A DNA stretch of 64,000 bases, taken from Mesorhizobium sp. M7A.F.Ca.US.008.03.1.1 (GTDB taxonomy: Bacteria > Pseudomonadota > Alphaproteobacteria > Rhizobiales > Rhizobiaceae). The stretch spans positions 1 through 64,000 of the forward strand of contig NZ_RZRU01000025.1 in assembly GCF_003997495.1 (NCBI RefSeq), in the 5' to 3' direction. The translations under genes and the position numbers were made by a program. The notes beneath the pieces are model-generated. The model searched no databases. It saw only the letters and a list, made by a program, of their open reading frames with translations, and was not told where the DNA came from. Of the stretch, positions 15,440 to 26,090 are shown one piece after another (the stretch's first letter is position 1; each line of letters starts with the position of its first letter).

Positions 15440-17290
15440 ATGACAAAGACAATCCGCCTGACGATGGCGCAGGCGCTGACTCGCTTCCTGTCGTGCCAGA
15501 TGACCGAGATCGACGGTAGCAAAGTCCCGATCTTCGGCGGCGTCTGGGCGATCTTCGGCCACGGCAATGTCGCTGGCATCGGCGAGGCGCTCTATCAGGT
15601 GCGCGACGAACTGCCGACCTTCCGCGCCCACAATGAACAGGCGATGGCGCATGCGGCGATCGCCTACGCCAAGGCCAATTTCCGCCGCCGCTTCATGGCC
15701 GCGACCTCTTCGATCGGCCCCGGCGCGCTCAACATGGTGACGGCGGCAGCGCTCGCCCATGTAAACAGGTTGCCCGTCCTGTTTTTGCCGGGCGACGTCT
15801 TCGCCAACCGCATTCCCGACCCGGTGCTGCAGCAGGCCGAGGATTTCTCCGACGGCACCGCGACGGTCAACGACTGCTTCCGTCCGGTTTCGCGCTATTT
15901 CGACCGCATCACCCGGCCGGAGCAGATCATTCCTGCGCTCAGCCGCGCCATGGCTGTGCTGACCGATCCGGCCGAATGCGGCCCGGTGACCCTGTCGCTG
16001 TGCCAGGACGTCCAGGCCGAGGCCTACGACTACCCCGTGAGCTTCTTTGCCGAGCGGGTCTGGCACCAGCGCCGGCCGCGCCCGGACCGCCAGGAACTGG
16101 CCGCCGCGTTGGCGGCGCTCAAGGGAGCAAAAAAGCCTCTGGTGATCGCCGGCGGCGGTGTCCTCTATTCGCAGGCGTCGGACGAGCTGGCGAAATTCGC
16201 CGAGAGCGCCGGCATCCCGGTCTGCGAGACGCAAGGCGGCAAATCCTCGCTGCCGGACGATCATCCGCTCAACATGGCGGCGGTCGGCGTCACCGGCACT
16301 TCTGCCTCCAACCGGCTGGCTGAGGAAGCCGATGTCGTGCTGGCCATCGGCACGCGCCTGCAGGATTTCACCACCGGCTCATGGGCGCTGTTCAAGAATT
16401 CGGGCAAGACCATCATCGGGCTCAACGTGCAGCCCTTCGACGCCGGCAAGCACCGCGCCCTGCCATTGGTGGCCGATGCGGCCGAGGGCCTGGCCGAACT
16501 CGGAGCTGGGCTGAAGGGCTGGAAGGCGCCGGCAGCCTGGACCGACAATGCGTCCTCCGGCAAGAAGACCTGGCAGGCCGAGGCAGCCAAGGTGACGGCG
16601 TCGACCAATGCCGCCTACCCGTCCGATGCGCAGGTGATCGGCGCCGTGCAGCGCGCCATGGGCTCCGGTGTGACGCTGCTGAATGCCTCCGGGGGGTTGC
16701 CGGGCGAATTGCACAAACTGTGGCAGGCTGGCGCGCCCGGCTCGTACCATGGCGAATATGGCTTCTCGACCATGGGCTACGAGATCGCCGGCGGGCTCGG
16801 CGCCAAGATGGCGAAGCCCGATCAGGAGATCGTCGTCATGATCGGCGACGGCTCCTATCTGATGATGAATTCGGAGATCGCCACCTCGGTGATGCTCGGA
16901 CTGAAACTGACCATCGTTCTGCTCGACAATCGCGGCTATGGCTGCATCAACCGGCTGCAGATGGCGACCGGCGGCGCCAACTTCAACAATCTCCTGAAGG
17001 ACTCGCGCCACGAGGTTCTGCCCGACATCGACTTTGCCGCGCATGCGGCGAGCATGGGGGCGATCGCCGAGAAAGTGCTGTCGATCGCCGGGCTGGAAAA
17101 CGCGCTGGCACAAGCCAAGAAGAATACGCGCACCACGGTGCTCGTCATCGATACCGACCCGCTGGTTTCCACCGATGCCGGGGGCCATTGGTGGGACGTG
17201 GCGGTGCCCGAAGTGTCTGTGCGGCCGCAGGTCAACGCGGCGCGCAAGGCGTATGACGAGAAGCGGAAGATGCAGACCGTCGGCGATTGA
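15440..17290 (+). CDS. iolD: 3D-(3,5/4)-trihydroxycyclohexane-1,2-dione hydrolase
   Basis: A 616-residue thiamine-diphosphate enzyme that opens the inositol ring. The N-terminal TPP domain has the catalytic-type glutamate in AHNEQAMAHAA, and the C-terminal domain has the ThDP/Mg motif beginning GDGSYLMMN and ending in LLDN. The frame begins upstream inside iolC, but ATG at 15440 has GCGGAGG just before it. It lies 34 bp after iolC and is followed by iolE, so the three form one operon. Length and motif order are normal for IolD. Confidence 0.95.
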   Translation: MTKTIRLTMAQALTRFLSCQMTEIDGSKVPIFGGVWAIFGHGNVAGIGEALYQVRDELPTFRAHNEQAMAHAAIAYAKANFRRRFMAATSSIGPGALNMVTAAALAHVNRLPVLFLPGDVFANRIPDPVLQQAEDFSDGTATVNDCFRPVSRYFDRITRPEQIIPALSRAMAVLTDPAECGPVTLSLCQDVQAEAYDYPVSFFAERVWHQRRPRPDRQELAAALAALKGAKKPLVIAGGGVLYSQASDELAKFAESAGIPVCETQGGKSSLPDDHPLNMAAVGVTGTSASNRLAEEADVVLAIGTRLQDFTTGSWALFKNSGKTIIGLNVQPFDAGKHRALPLVADAAEGLAELGAGLKGWKAPAAWTDNASSGKKTWQAEAAKVTASTNAAYPSDAQVIGAVQRAMGSGVTLLNASGGLPGELHKLWQAGAPGSYHGEYGFSTMGYEIAGGLGAKMAKPDQEIVVMIGDGSYLMMNSEIATSVMLGLKLTIVLLDNRGYGCINRLQMATGGANFNNLLKDSRHEVLPDIDFAAHAASMGAIAEKVLSIAGLENALAQAKKNTRTTVLVIDTDPLVSTDAGGHWWDVAVPEVSVRPQVNAARKAYDEKRKMQTVGD

Positions 17291-17309
17291 TATAGGCGCT
17301 GCCACCCCT

Positions 17310-17330
17310 ACCTCCCCCTTTGCGGGAGGT
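17310..17330 (+). repeat. Small hairpin between iolD and iolE
   Basis: ACCTCCC (17310-17316) pairs with GGGAGGT (17324-17330), loop CCCTTTG-like. It belongs to the CTCCCC-TTGC-GGGAG class of rhizobial intergenic palindromes also seen at 22379-22407 and in the larger repeats. Confidence 0.5.
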
Positions 17331-17353
17331 GAACAAGAAACCGGAGTGACGAC

Positions 17354-18271
17354 TTGAAAGCCAAACTGGGCATGTCCCCCATTGCATGGTGGAACGACGA
17401 TCTCGCCGAACTCAGCGATGACGTGTCGCTGGAGGAATGCCTGCGCCAGTCGCGCTCGGCCGGCTTCACCGGCATGGAGATGGGCCGGCGTTTTCCCAAT
17501 GATCCCGAAATCATGCTGCCGATCCTGAAGGCCGCCGACGTCACGCTGTGCGGTGGCTGGTTCTCGGGCACGCTGGTCGACGGGGAGATGGCCGGCAACA
17601 AGGATCGCATCCAGCCGATGATCGACCTGTTCAAGGCGGTGAACGCGCCTTGCATCGTCTATGGCGAGGTCGGCCGCTCGATCCAGGGCGACCGCTCGAA
17701 GCCGCTGGCCACCAAGCCGAAGCTGTCGGACGACGAGATGAAAGCCTATGCGAGGCGCCTCACTGAATTTGGCGAATGGTGCGCCGAGCAGGGCATGCCG
17801 CTCTCCTATCACCACCATATGGCGGCCCTGGTCGAGACCGAGCCGGAACTCGATGCCTTCATGCGTTATTCCGGAGCCGGCATTCCGCTGCTGCTCGATG
17901 CCGGACATCTGGCATTCGCCGGCGGCGACGTGCTGCGCGCCATCGACAACCACCATACCCGGATCAGCCATGTGCATGTGAAGGACGTTCGCATGGGGGT
18001 GATCGAAAAGCTCGATCGCACCAAACAATCCTTTCTCGACGCGGTGACGCTCGGCGCCTTCACCGTGCCGGGCGACGGTTCGCTGGACTTCGGCGCCATC
18101 GTGCAGCGCTTCGCCGACCATGGCTATGAGGGCTGGTTCGTGGTCGAGGCCGAGCAGGACCCGAAGAAGAACCCGCCGCTCAGAATGGCGCAAGTTGGCT
18201 ACAAGGAATTGATGCGCGTCATGACCGCCGCCGGCTACACGGTCGAGACGCAAGGCTTTCCCAATGCCTGA
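17354..18271 (+). CDS. iolE: Myo-inosose-2 dehydratase (MocC-like)
   Basis: A 305-residue TIM-barrel protein of the AP endonuclease 2/xylose isomerase-like superfamily that dehydrates 2-keto-myo-inositol. Metal-site features include the YHHHMAALVE segment, LLLDAGHLAFAGGD and HVHVKDVR. Translation starts at TTG with GGAG 8 nt upstream. The MocC protein of the Sinorhizobium rhizopine locus is a homologue of this enzyme. Position between iolD and iolB matches the S. meliloti iol operon. Confidence 0.93.
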   Translation: MKAKLGMSPIAWWNDDLAELSDDVSLEECLRQSRSAGFTGMEMGRRFPNDPEIMLPILKAADVTLCGGWFSGTLVDGEMAGNKDRIQPMIDLFKAVNAPCIVYGEVGRSIQGDRSKPLATKPKLSDDEMKAYARRLTEFGEWCAEQGMPLSYHHHMAALVETEPELDAFMRYSGAGIPLLLDAGHLAFAGGDVLRAIDNHHTRISHVHVKDVRMGVIEKLDRTKQSFLDAVTLGAFTVPGDGSLDFGAIVQRFADHGYEGWFVVEAEQDPKKNPPLRMAQVGYKELMRVMTAAGYTVETQGFPNA

Positions 18272-18328
18272 TCAAGGGGGCCTGATGCGACGGGTTCCCG
18301 GCGAGGCCGATTGCTGTAGATTGGCCCG

Positions 18329-18577
18329 ATGAAAGATTCCGAGCACCCCTTCTTCCGGCCTTTGTGGCGGCGTGTCGCCATCGTCGCGGTCTGCGTCATC
18401 TGGTCGATCATCGAGTTCGCCACCGGCACGCCGTTCTGGGGCATGATCGCGCTCGGCTTCGCCGGCTACGCCGTCTGGCAGTTTTTTTATCTCTACAAGC
18501 CGGCCGATGAGGGCAAGGCACCGGCTGACGAACCGAAGACTAGCGAACCAAAGGCCGGCGCTGAGCCAAAGGAATGA
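18329..18577 (+). CDS. Small membrane protein, DUF3329-like
   Basis: An 82-residue protein with two hydrophobic segments, about residues 15-32 and 34-52, and a charged Pro/Ala/Glu-rich cytoplasmic tail. It resembles the DUF3329 family. It lies between iolE and iolB on the same strand but has no evident role in inositol breakdown. Assignment is from general pattern only. Confidence 0.65.
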   Translation: MKDSEHPFFRPLWRRVAIVAVCVIWSIIEFATGTPFWGMIALGFAGYAVWQFFYLYKPADEGKAPADEPKTSEPKAGAEPKE

Positions 18578-18654
18578 TTGGAGACGGTCCTGTGGATCGA
18601 AGACTGCGTGGGTAGCGGATTGCATACGTTGGCGATTGGCCGAAACGCCTCTCG

Positions 18655-18842
18655 CTTCGTCATCCTAGGGCGGAGCAAGGAGCGAAGCGACGCGGCGCAG
18701 ACCCTAGGATCCATGCCGCGCCCCATGGGCGCCGCTACGGTGGAGAATTCTGCTCCGCTGCGCCCCTCGGCTGAGGTAACGGCATGGATCCTAGGGTCTT
18801 CGCGACGGAGCTTCGCTCCTGCTTCGCCCTAGGATGACGAAG
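18655..18842. repeat. Palindromic intergenic repeat, family A, copy 2
   Basis: A 188-bp element with inverted ends CTTCGTCATCC (18655-18665) and GGATGACGAAG (18832-18842), closely similar to 7952-8138 and also preceded by CGAAACGCCT. It occupies most of the 344-bp gap between the small membrane protein and iolB; nothing else is recognised there. Confidence 0.82.
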
Positions 18843-18921
18843 TTGGGAGGCTTCGGCCAATCTCGAAGATTTGCGACCGTCCGGCACCCGGCGCCTCGGT
18901 CAAAGGATAGGAGAGACAAGA

Positions 18922-19734
18922 ATGTCGAAGCTGCTCGTCAAAGCCAACAAAGGCCATGGCCGCGTCGCCCATGTGACGCCGAAAAGCGCCGGCTGGACCT
19001 ATGTCGGTTTCGACCTGCATCGGCTGAAGCCCGGCGAGAGCGCCTCCGGCAAGACCGATGATCGCGAAGCCTGCCTGGTGTTCGTCACCGGCAAGGGCAA
19101 TGCGAAAGCCGGCGGCAAGGAGCTTGGCCTGCTCGGCGGGCGCATGTCGCCTTTCGAGGGCAAGCCGTGGTCGGTCTACCTGCCCCAGGGATCGGACTGG
19201 TCGGTGACGGCGGATACCGAGCTGGAACTCGCGGTCTGCTCGGCGCCGGGCCTTGGCGGCGGCCTGCCGGTGCGGGTGATCGCACCGGACGATCTCGGCC
19301 AGGAGGTGCGCGGCAAGGGCACCAACACGCGCTACGTCACCAACATCCTGCCGGAGGGCAAGCCGGCCGATTCGCTGCTGGTGGTCGAGGTCATCACGCC
19401 TGGCGGCCACACGTCGAGCTACCCGCCGCACAAGCACGACCAGGACAATCTGCCCGCCGAATCCTATCTCGAGGAAACCTACTATCATCGCCTCAACCCG
19501 CCGCAGGGCTTTGCCTTCCAGCGCGTCTACACCGACGCCGACAAGAATGGCCATCGCGCGCTCGACGAAGCAATGGCGATCGAGGATGGTGATGTCGTGC
19601 TGGTGCCCAAAGGCTATCACCCCTGCGCTGCCTGCCACGGCTACGACCTCTATTATCTCAACGTCATGGCCGGGCCGAAGCGGACGTGGAAATTCCACAA
19701 CGCGCCTGAGCACGAGTGGCTGATGAAGGCCTGA
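18922..19734 (+). CDS. iolB: 5-deoxy-glucuronate isomerase
   Basis: A 270-residue cupin-type isomerase converting 5-deoxyglucuronate to 5-dehydro-2-deoxygluconate, the substrate of IolC. The metal-binding histidine pattern is seen in SSYPPHKHDQDN and the later ...EETYYHR segment. ATG at 18922 has AGGAGAG upstream. It lies 345 bp after the small membrane gene, separated by a palindromic repeat, so it may have its own promoter or be read through from iolCDE. Confidence 0.93.
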   Translation: MSKLLVKANKGHGRVAHVTPKSAGWTYVGFDLHRLKPGESASGKTDDREACLVFVTGKGNAKAGGKELGLLGGRMSPFEGKPWSVYLPQGSDWSVTADTELELAVCSAPGLGGGLPVRVIAPDDLGQEVRGKGTNTRYVTNILPEGKPADSLLVVEVITPGGHTSSYPPHKHDQDNLPAESYLEETYYHRLNPPQGFAFQRVYTDADKNGHRALDEAMAIEDGDVVLVPKGYHPCAACHGYDLYYLNVMAGPKRTWKFHNAPEHEWLMKA

Positions 19735-19887
19735 TCGGTCGCTGCGTGAGCACTCGCTCCCTGGTCCAGCACGAAAAAATCGTCGGCTAATGACCCCGCC
19801 GCAGCGTTTTGTTACCTGAAAGCCAGCAAGGCTTCGTCAATTCGTCATGGAAATCACCTATGGCAGCGAAGCTGACAAGGACTTTCC

Positions 19888-20595
19888 ATGCGTTATGCCA
19901 TCTATTTCACTCCCCGGCAGGACGAGCCACTGGCGCGGATCGCCGCCGACTGGCTGGGCCGCGACCCGTTTGGCGCCGCAACGAGGCCGGTCGAAGCGGT
20001 GGCCGACCTGTCGGCGGCGGAAGTCGCTTTCCACACCGCTTCGGCGCGCCGCTATGGTTTCCATGCGACGCTGAAAGCCCCCTTCCGCCTGGCTGCCGAC
20101 GAGACGGAAGCCTCGCTGCGCGCCGCACTCGACCATTTTGCCGAGGCGACGCCGGTGGTGACCATCCCGCGTCTCGTCGTCAGCCAGATCGACGGCTTCT
20201 TCGCGCTGGTGCCGGAAGGACCGCTGCCGGCGCTCAACCGCTTCGCCGATGATGTCGTGCGCGACTTCGACCGGTTTCGCGCACCGCTGAGCGAGGCGGA
20301 AATCGAGCGGCGCAGCCCGGATTCGCTGAAGCCGGCCGAGTTCCGCAACCTCTGCCAATTTGGTTACCCCTATGTCTTCGAAACCTTTCGCTTCCACATG
20401 ACGCTCTCCGGCCGGGCGGGGTCACAGGAAAGCCCTCGTTTGCGCGCAGCGATCGACAGCCTGTTCGCGGAAGTGCTGCAACAGCCGGTGCTGGTGGATG
20501 CGCTGACCTTGTTTGTCGAAACCGAACCGGGTGCACCGTTCATGGTGCTCTCGCATCACGCGCTCGGGCGCCGCCCGACCAGAAAAACCGCCTGA
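19888..20595 (+). CDS. DUF1045 protein, 2H-phosphoesterase type, phosphonate-linked
   Basis: A 235-residue protein with two H-x-T motifs, FHATLKAPF (around residue 57) and FHMTLSG (around residue 170), the pattern of 2H phosphoesterases such as RNA ligase/cyclic phosphodiesterase enzymes. DUF1045 proteins are typically encoded with phn genes, and this one is 13 bp upstream of phnM. A phosphodiesterase role on a cyclic ribose phosphate, like PhnP, is a reasonable inference but not shown. Confidence 0.82.
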   Translation: MRYAIYFTPRQDEPLARIAADWLGRDPFGAATRPVEAVADLSAAEVAFHTASARRYGFHATLKAPFRLAADETEASLRAALDHFAEATPVVTIPRLVVSQIDGFFALVPEGPLPALNRFADDVVRDFDRFRAPLSEAEIERRSPDSLKPAEFRNLCQFGYPYVFETFRFHMTLSGRAGSQESPRLRAAIDSLFAEVLQQPVLVDALTLFVETEPGAPFMVLSHHALGRRPTRKTA

Positions 20596-20608
20596 AGGAC
20601 TGCCTGAA

Positions 20609-21748
20609 ATGACCGCCGAGACCGTTCTCCACAATGCCCGCATCGTGCTTGCCGACGAGATCGTCGAGGGTTCGCTGGTGCTGCGCGACGGCTTTATAGC
20701 CGGCATCGAAGCCGGCACCAGCCACATCGGCGAGGATATGGGCGGCGACTATATCATTCCGGGGCTGGTCGAATTGCACACCGACCATCTTGAAGGCCAT
20801 TACGCGCCGCGGCCCAAGGTGCGCTGGAACCCGATCGCCGCCGTGCTCGCCCATGACGCGCAGGTGGCAACCGCCGGCATCACCACCGTGCTCGACGCCT
20901 TGCGCGTCGGCATGGACGAAGACGCCGACCTGACATCGGCCGACATCCGCAAACTGGCCGACGCGATCGAGGACAGTGTGAAGCAGGACCGTCTGCGCGC
21001 CGACCATTTCATCCATCTGCGCTGCGAGGTTTCGGCACCGGACTGCCTCAGGGCTTTCGTCAATTTCGACGGCGACGAGCGGGTCAAGCTGGCATCACTG
21101 ATGGACCATGCGCCAGGCCAGCGCCAGTTCGTCAACCTCGAGACCTATGCCTACTATTACCAGCGCAAGCTGAAGCTGACCGATCGCGACTTCAAAGTGT
21201 TCTGCGAAAAGCGGATGGCAGAATCGGCGCGCAATTCGGCGCCGAACCGGGCGGTGATCGCCGCCGCCTGCCAGGAGCGCGGCATCGTGCTGGCCAGCCA
21301 CGACGACGCCACATCAGGCCATGTCGACGAGGCGATCGAACAGGGCGTCCGGGTCGCCGAATTCCCTACCACGGAAGAGGCGGCCAGGGCCTCGAAAGAG
21401 GCCGGGATGGGTGTGCTGATGGGCGCGCCCAACGTCATGCGCGGCGCCTCGCATTCGGGCAATGTTTCGGCCCGTACGCTGGCCAGCGACGGCCTGCTCG
21501 ACATCTTGTCGTCCGACTACATTCCCTTCAGCCTGATTCAGTCGGCGTTCTTCCTCGGCGATGTCGTCGAAGGCATTTCCCTGCCGCAGGCGGTCGCCAT
21601 GGTTTCGAAAAACCCGGCCGATGCGGTTGGCCTGACCGACCGCGGCGTCATCGAGCAGGGCCGCCGCGCCGATCTGGTGCGGGTGCGTGTCGACGACCAT
21701 GTCCCAGTCGTGCGCACCGTCTGGCGGCAGGGGCGCCGGGTGGCATGA
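20609..21748 (+). CDS. phnM: Alpha-D-ribose 1-methylphosphonate 5-triphosphate diphosphatase
   Basis: A 379-residue amidohydrolase-superfamily enzyme of the carbon-phosphorus lyase pathway. The metal-binding HTDH motif follows the characteristic PGLVELHTDHLEGH, and SHDDAT supplies another ligand region. ATG at 20609 follows the DUF1045 stop by 13 bp; an upstream in-frame start would overlap that gene. The stop overlaps the phnN start. The core lyase genes phnGHIJKL are not in this window. Confidence 0.93.
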   Translation: MTAETVLHNARIVLADEIVEGSLVLRDGFIAGIEAGTSHIGEDMGGDYIIPGLVELHTDHLEGHYAPRPKVRWNPIAAVLAHDAQVATAGITTVLDALRVGMDEDADLTSADIRKLADAIEDSVKQDRLRADHFIHLRCEVSAPDCLRAFVNFDGDERVKLASLMDHAPGQRQFVNLETYAYYYQRKLKLTDRDFKVFCEKRMAESARNSAPNRAVIAAACQERGIVLASHDDATSGHVDEAIEQGVRVAEFPTTEEAARASKEAGMGVLMGAPNVMRGASHSGNVSARTLASDGLLDILSSDYIPFSLIQSAFFLGDVVEGISLPQAVAMVSKNPADAVGLTDRGVIEQGRRADLVRVRVDDHVPVVRTVWRQGRRVA

Positions 21749-22374
21749 TGGTGTCGGCACTGATCGAGCGGGAACTGTCGGCCGAGACGTTTCCGATCCG
21801 CGGTGGCGTTTTCGTCGCCGTGGTCGGCCCAAGCGGCGCCGGCAAGGACACGGTGATCGGCTACGCCCGCAGCCATTTTGCCGATGAGACAAGGCTGGAG
21901 TTCGTCCGCCGGGTCATCACCAGGCCGAGCGATATGGCCAGCGAGGATCACGACACGCTGGCGGATGCCGCCTTCGTCGAAGCCGAAGCCGACGGCGCCT
22001 TCGCCATCTCCTGGGAAGCGCACGGCTTGCGCTACGGCATCCCCGCCGATATCGACTGGTCTGTCGCCAATGGCCGTGTTGCTGTCGCCAATGTGTCGCG
22101 CGCGATCATCCCCTTCTTGCGCGAACGCTATGCCAATCTGGCCATCGTCGAGATCACCGCCTCACCTGAAGTGCTGGCCGAGCGCCTGGCGATGCGCGGC
22201 CGCGAGTCACGCGGCGAAGTGCTGGCGCGGCTGGCACGCAGCGCCAATGTCACTCTGTCCGGGCCCGGCGTCACCTCGATCGACAACAGTGGCCCGCGCG
22301 AGGCGGCTGGCGAACGCTTCGCCGAGGTGCTGCGCAAGGCGATGGCATTTTCAGACATGTCGGGCCTGATCTGA
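21745..22374 (+). CDS. phnN: Ribose 1,5-bisphosphate phosphokinase
   Basis: A 209-residue P-loop kinase of the guanylate-kinase-like type, with Walker A GPSGAGKDT. It converts ribose 1,5-bisphosphate to PRPP at the end of C-P lyase catabolism. The start overlaps the phnM stop by 4 bp. It is followed by a strong palindrome and converges with the next operon. Confidence 0.9.
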   Translation: MMVSALIERELSAETFPIRGGVFVAVVGPSGAGKDTVIGYARSHFADETRLEFVRRVITRPSDMASEDHDTLADAAFVEAEADGAFAISWEAHGLRYGIPADIDWSVANGRVAVANVSRAIIPFLRERYANLAIVEITASPEVLAERLAMRGRESRGEVLARLARSANVTLSGPGVTSIDNSGPREAAGERFAEVLRKAMAFSDMSGLI

Positions 22375-22378
22375 CGTT

Positions 22379-22407
22379 CTTCCTTCTCCCCTTGCGGGAG
22401 AAGGAAG
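22379..22407. terminator. Bidirectional hairpin between convergent operons
   Basis: CTTCCTTCTCCC (22379-22390) and GGGAGAAGGAAG (22396-22407) pair perfectly with a CTTGC loop. It lies between phnN (ends 22374) and a minus-strand permease gene (ends 22419), so it probably ends transcripts from both sides, though U tracts are absent. Confidence 0.6.
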
Positions 22408-22418
22408 TCCGCGCCGTG

Positions 22419-23414
22419 CTATTCCGCGGCCGCGCCGGCAGCGCTTTTGCGGGTGGCGTCGACCATCAGCCGCCGTTCCCGGAACACACCCCATTGCTGG
22501 TCGACCAGCACGCCGATGAGGATGACGCCGCCCATCACCGCGAAGTTGAGCGAGGACGGAATGCCAAGCAGATTGACGAGGTTCTGCAACTCCTGCAGCA
22601 GCACCGTGCCGAGGATGACGCCGATCAGCGAGCCTTCGCCGCCGCGCAGCGAGAAGCCGCCGAGCACGGCTGCGGCGATGGCGTAGAGTTCGTAGAACTG
22701 GCCGTGGCTGGCCGGCGAGATCGAGCGCGTGTACATGGCGAAATAGATTGCCGACAGCGCCGTCAGCACGCCGCAGATGACATAGGCGGCGATGACGACA
22801 CGGCCGGTGCGGATGCCGGAATATTTCGCCGCCTCCTCGTTCTTGCCGATGGCGTAGAGATAGCGGCCGAACACCGAGCGGTGCAGCACCACCCACATGA
22901 CGATCGAAATAACGATCAGCGCGATGAAGCTGTTCGGCACGCCATAAGAGCGCCCGGCGGTGAGGAATTCGAGGTCGGGGAAATTCTGGCCGAACGCAAA
23001 GCCGGCGGTGCCGTCGCCAGTGTAGAAGCGGGCGACGCCGCGGTAGATCAGCAGGCCGCACAGCGTGACGACGAAAGGCTGCAATTTCAGTCTTGTGATC
23101 AGCCAGCCATGCGCCAGGCCGATGATGGCGCCAAGCACCAGGATGAGCACGAAGGCGACCGGCCATCCCATGCCGCGCACGGCGATGAAGTCGATGAACA
23201 GCGTGCCCAGCAGCGCCACCACCGAGCCGACCGACAATTCGATGCCGCCGGTGATGATGACGAAGGCCTGGCCGATCGACAGGATGCCGAACAGGCCGAT
23301 CAGGTTCGAGGTGTTGGCGAGGTTGATCGGCAACAGGAAGCGCGGATTGATGAGCGCAACGATCGCCCCGACCACCAGGATCAGGATCAGCAGGCCGAGA
23401 TCTTTCTTGCTCAT
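22419..23414 (-). CDS. Ribose-type ABC transporter permease (RbsC family)
   Basis: A 331-residue polytopic permease with the RbsC-family ITGGIELSVGSVVA motif near residue 65 and GGFSLRGGEGS near 260. AGAAG-type ribosome-binding sequence (GGGGAGAAG) lies before the ATG at 23414. It is the last gene of a minus-strand operon whose order is binding protein, ATPase, permease. The transported sugar is unknown. Confidence 0.9.
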   Translation of the reverse strand: MSKKDLGLLILILVVGAIVALINPRFLLPINLANTSNLIGLFGILSIGQAFVIITGGIELSVGSVVALLGTLFIDFIAVRGMGWPVAFVLILVLGAIIGLAHGWLITRLKLQPFVVTLCGLLIYRGVARFYTGDGTAGFAFGQNFPDLEFLTAGRSYGVPNSFIALIVISIVMWVVLHRSVFGRYLYAIGKNEEAAKYSGIRTGRVVIAAYVICGVLTALSAIYFAMYTRSISPASHGQFYELYAIAAAVLGGFSLRGGEGSLIGVILGTVLLQELQNLVNLLGIPSSLNFAVMGGVILIGVLVDQQWGVFRERRLMVDATRKSAAGAAAE

Positions 23415-23473
23415 CGTCTTCTCCCCAATGCCTGCCTGGACAGGTTCCGCGAGAACCCTCGGCAGAACAAAAA

Positions 23474-25015
<1,542 letters not shown>

Positions 25016-25083
25016 GCCTGACAGCGATTGGCGGGCCGACCTTTTGGCAGACTGACGATCCTCGCGCGGTTCGTCAATGCGAG

Positions 25084-25113
25084 CAGCCGGCTCAAGCGAA
25101 CTCGAGCCGGCTG
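25084..25113 (-). repeat. Hairpin between binding-protein and ATPase genes
   Basis: CAGCCGGCTC (25084-25093) and GAGCCGGCTG (25104-25113) pair perfectly around a 10-nt loop, immediately after the binding-protein stop. As at 4047-4078 and 57601-57629, this may stabilise the binding-protein message. Confidence 0.55.
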
Positions 25114-25127
25114 AACTGCTTCAAGTC

Positions 25128-26090
25128 TTAATTTCCAGCCATTGCCTTCAGGTTGGCGGCATAGGCGTCGACGTCATCCTTGCCGATGATCTTGGTCGGG
25201 ATGATGATGAGGTTGCCTTCCGGGATGCCCGACTTGTCGCCCTTGAGGTAGGCAGCCATCAGCTTCATGCCCTGATAGGCCCATTCGAAGGGCTGCTGCA
25301 CGACGGTGGCGGCAATGGTGCCTTCCTTGACGCCGCCCAGCGTGATCGGATCGTCATCGAAACCGACGACGGTGATCGAGCCGAGCTTGCCGGCGTCGCG
25401 CAGCGCTTCATAAATGCGCGGCGTGTTGTAGGAGTAGAAGCCGACCATGCAGGTGACGTCGGGGCTGGCGACCAGCGCGTCCTCGACATTCTTCTTGGCG
25501 CGCGCCTGGTCGATGTCGTCGCCGCGCACGTCGATCAGCTCGATCTTGGTGCCGGCCAGGCCGTCCTTCATGCCCTGGATGCGCTCCTTGGCATTGTCGG
25601 CGCCGAGCAGGCCGACGAAGCCGAGGCACTTGCCGCCATCGGGCATCGCCTTCTTGGCGATCTCGGCCGCCTGCTTGCCGGCATCGACGTTGGACGAGCC
25701 GATATAGGCGACGCGCTTGGTCTGCGGGGCGTCCGAGTCGGTGGTGAACAGCGCCGTTTCCGAGGCGATCTTGTTGAGGCCATCAGTCGAGGTCTTGGGA
25801 TCGACGGCCGAGACCATGATGCCCTTGACGCCGGCCGTCACCAGATCGTCCATCAGCCGCTGCTGGATGGCGACCGAGGACTGCTCGGGATATTTGAGCT
25901 CGAGCGTGTAGTCCGGCAGTTCGCCCTGCGCCTTCTTGACGCCGGCTTCGGCGGCCTTCCAGAAATCGGAAGCGCCGTTGACGACGAAGGCCAGCGTCGG
26001 CTTGTCGTCGGCGCGCGCGATCGCCGTGGCCGACAGGCCAAGCAGCAGCGCGGTCGCGGCTACGGATGCATTTCGTATCAAGGATTTCAT
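25128..26090 (-). CDS. Periplasmic sugar-binding protein (RbsB family)
   Basis: A 320-residue exported protein. Residues 1-27 form a signal peptide with cleavage near AIARA/DDKPT. The mature part is a type 1 periplasmic-binding fold with GFDDDPITLGG near the C-terminal hinge. ATG at 26090 has GGGAGGT upstream; the frame extends further but without signal sequence. It is first in the operon with the RbsA and RbsC-like proteins and divergent from a LacI-family gene. Confidence 0.9.
   Translation of the reverse strand: MKSLIRNASVAATALLLGLSATAIARADDKPTLAFVVNGASDFWKAAEAGVKKAQGELPDYTLELKYPEQSSVAIQQRLMDDLVTAGVKGIMVSAVDPKTSTDGLNKIASETALFTTDSDAPQTKRVAYIGSSNVDAGKQAAEIAKKAMPDGGKCLGFVGLLGADNAKERIQGMKDGLAGTKIELIDVRGDDIDQARAKKNVEDALVASPDVTCMVGFYSYNTPRIYEALRDAGKLGSITVVGFDDDPITLGGVKEGTIAATVVQQPFEWAYQGMKLMAAYLKGDKSGIPEGNLIIIPTKIIGKDDVDAYAANLKAMAGN

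Noticed and set aside
13441-15579. 712-codon open frame on the minus strand
   Set aside because: It is antisense to iolC, is rich in Arg, His, Ala and Gln as expected of a shadow frame in GC-rich DNA, and has no recognisable domain.
16379-18253. 624-codon open frame on the minus strand
   Set aside because: It lies antisense to iolD and iolE, whose protein motifs are clear. Its composition is that of a shadow frame.
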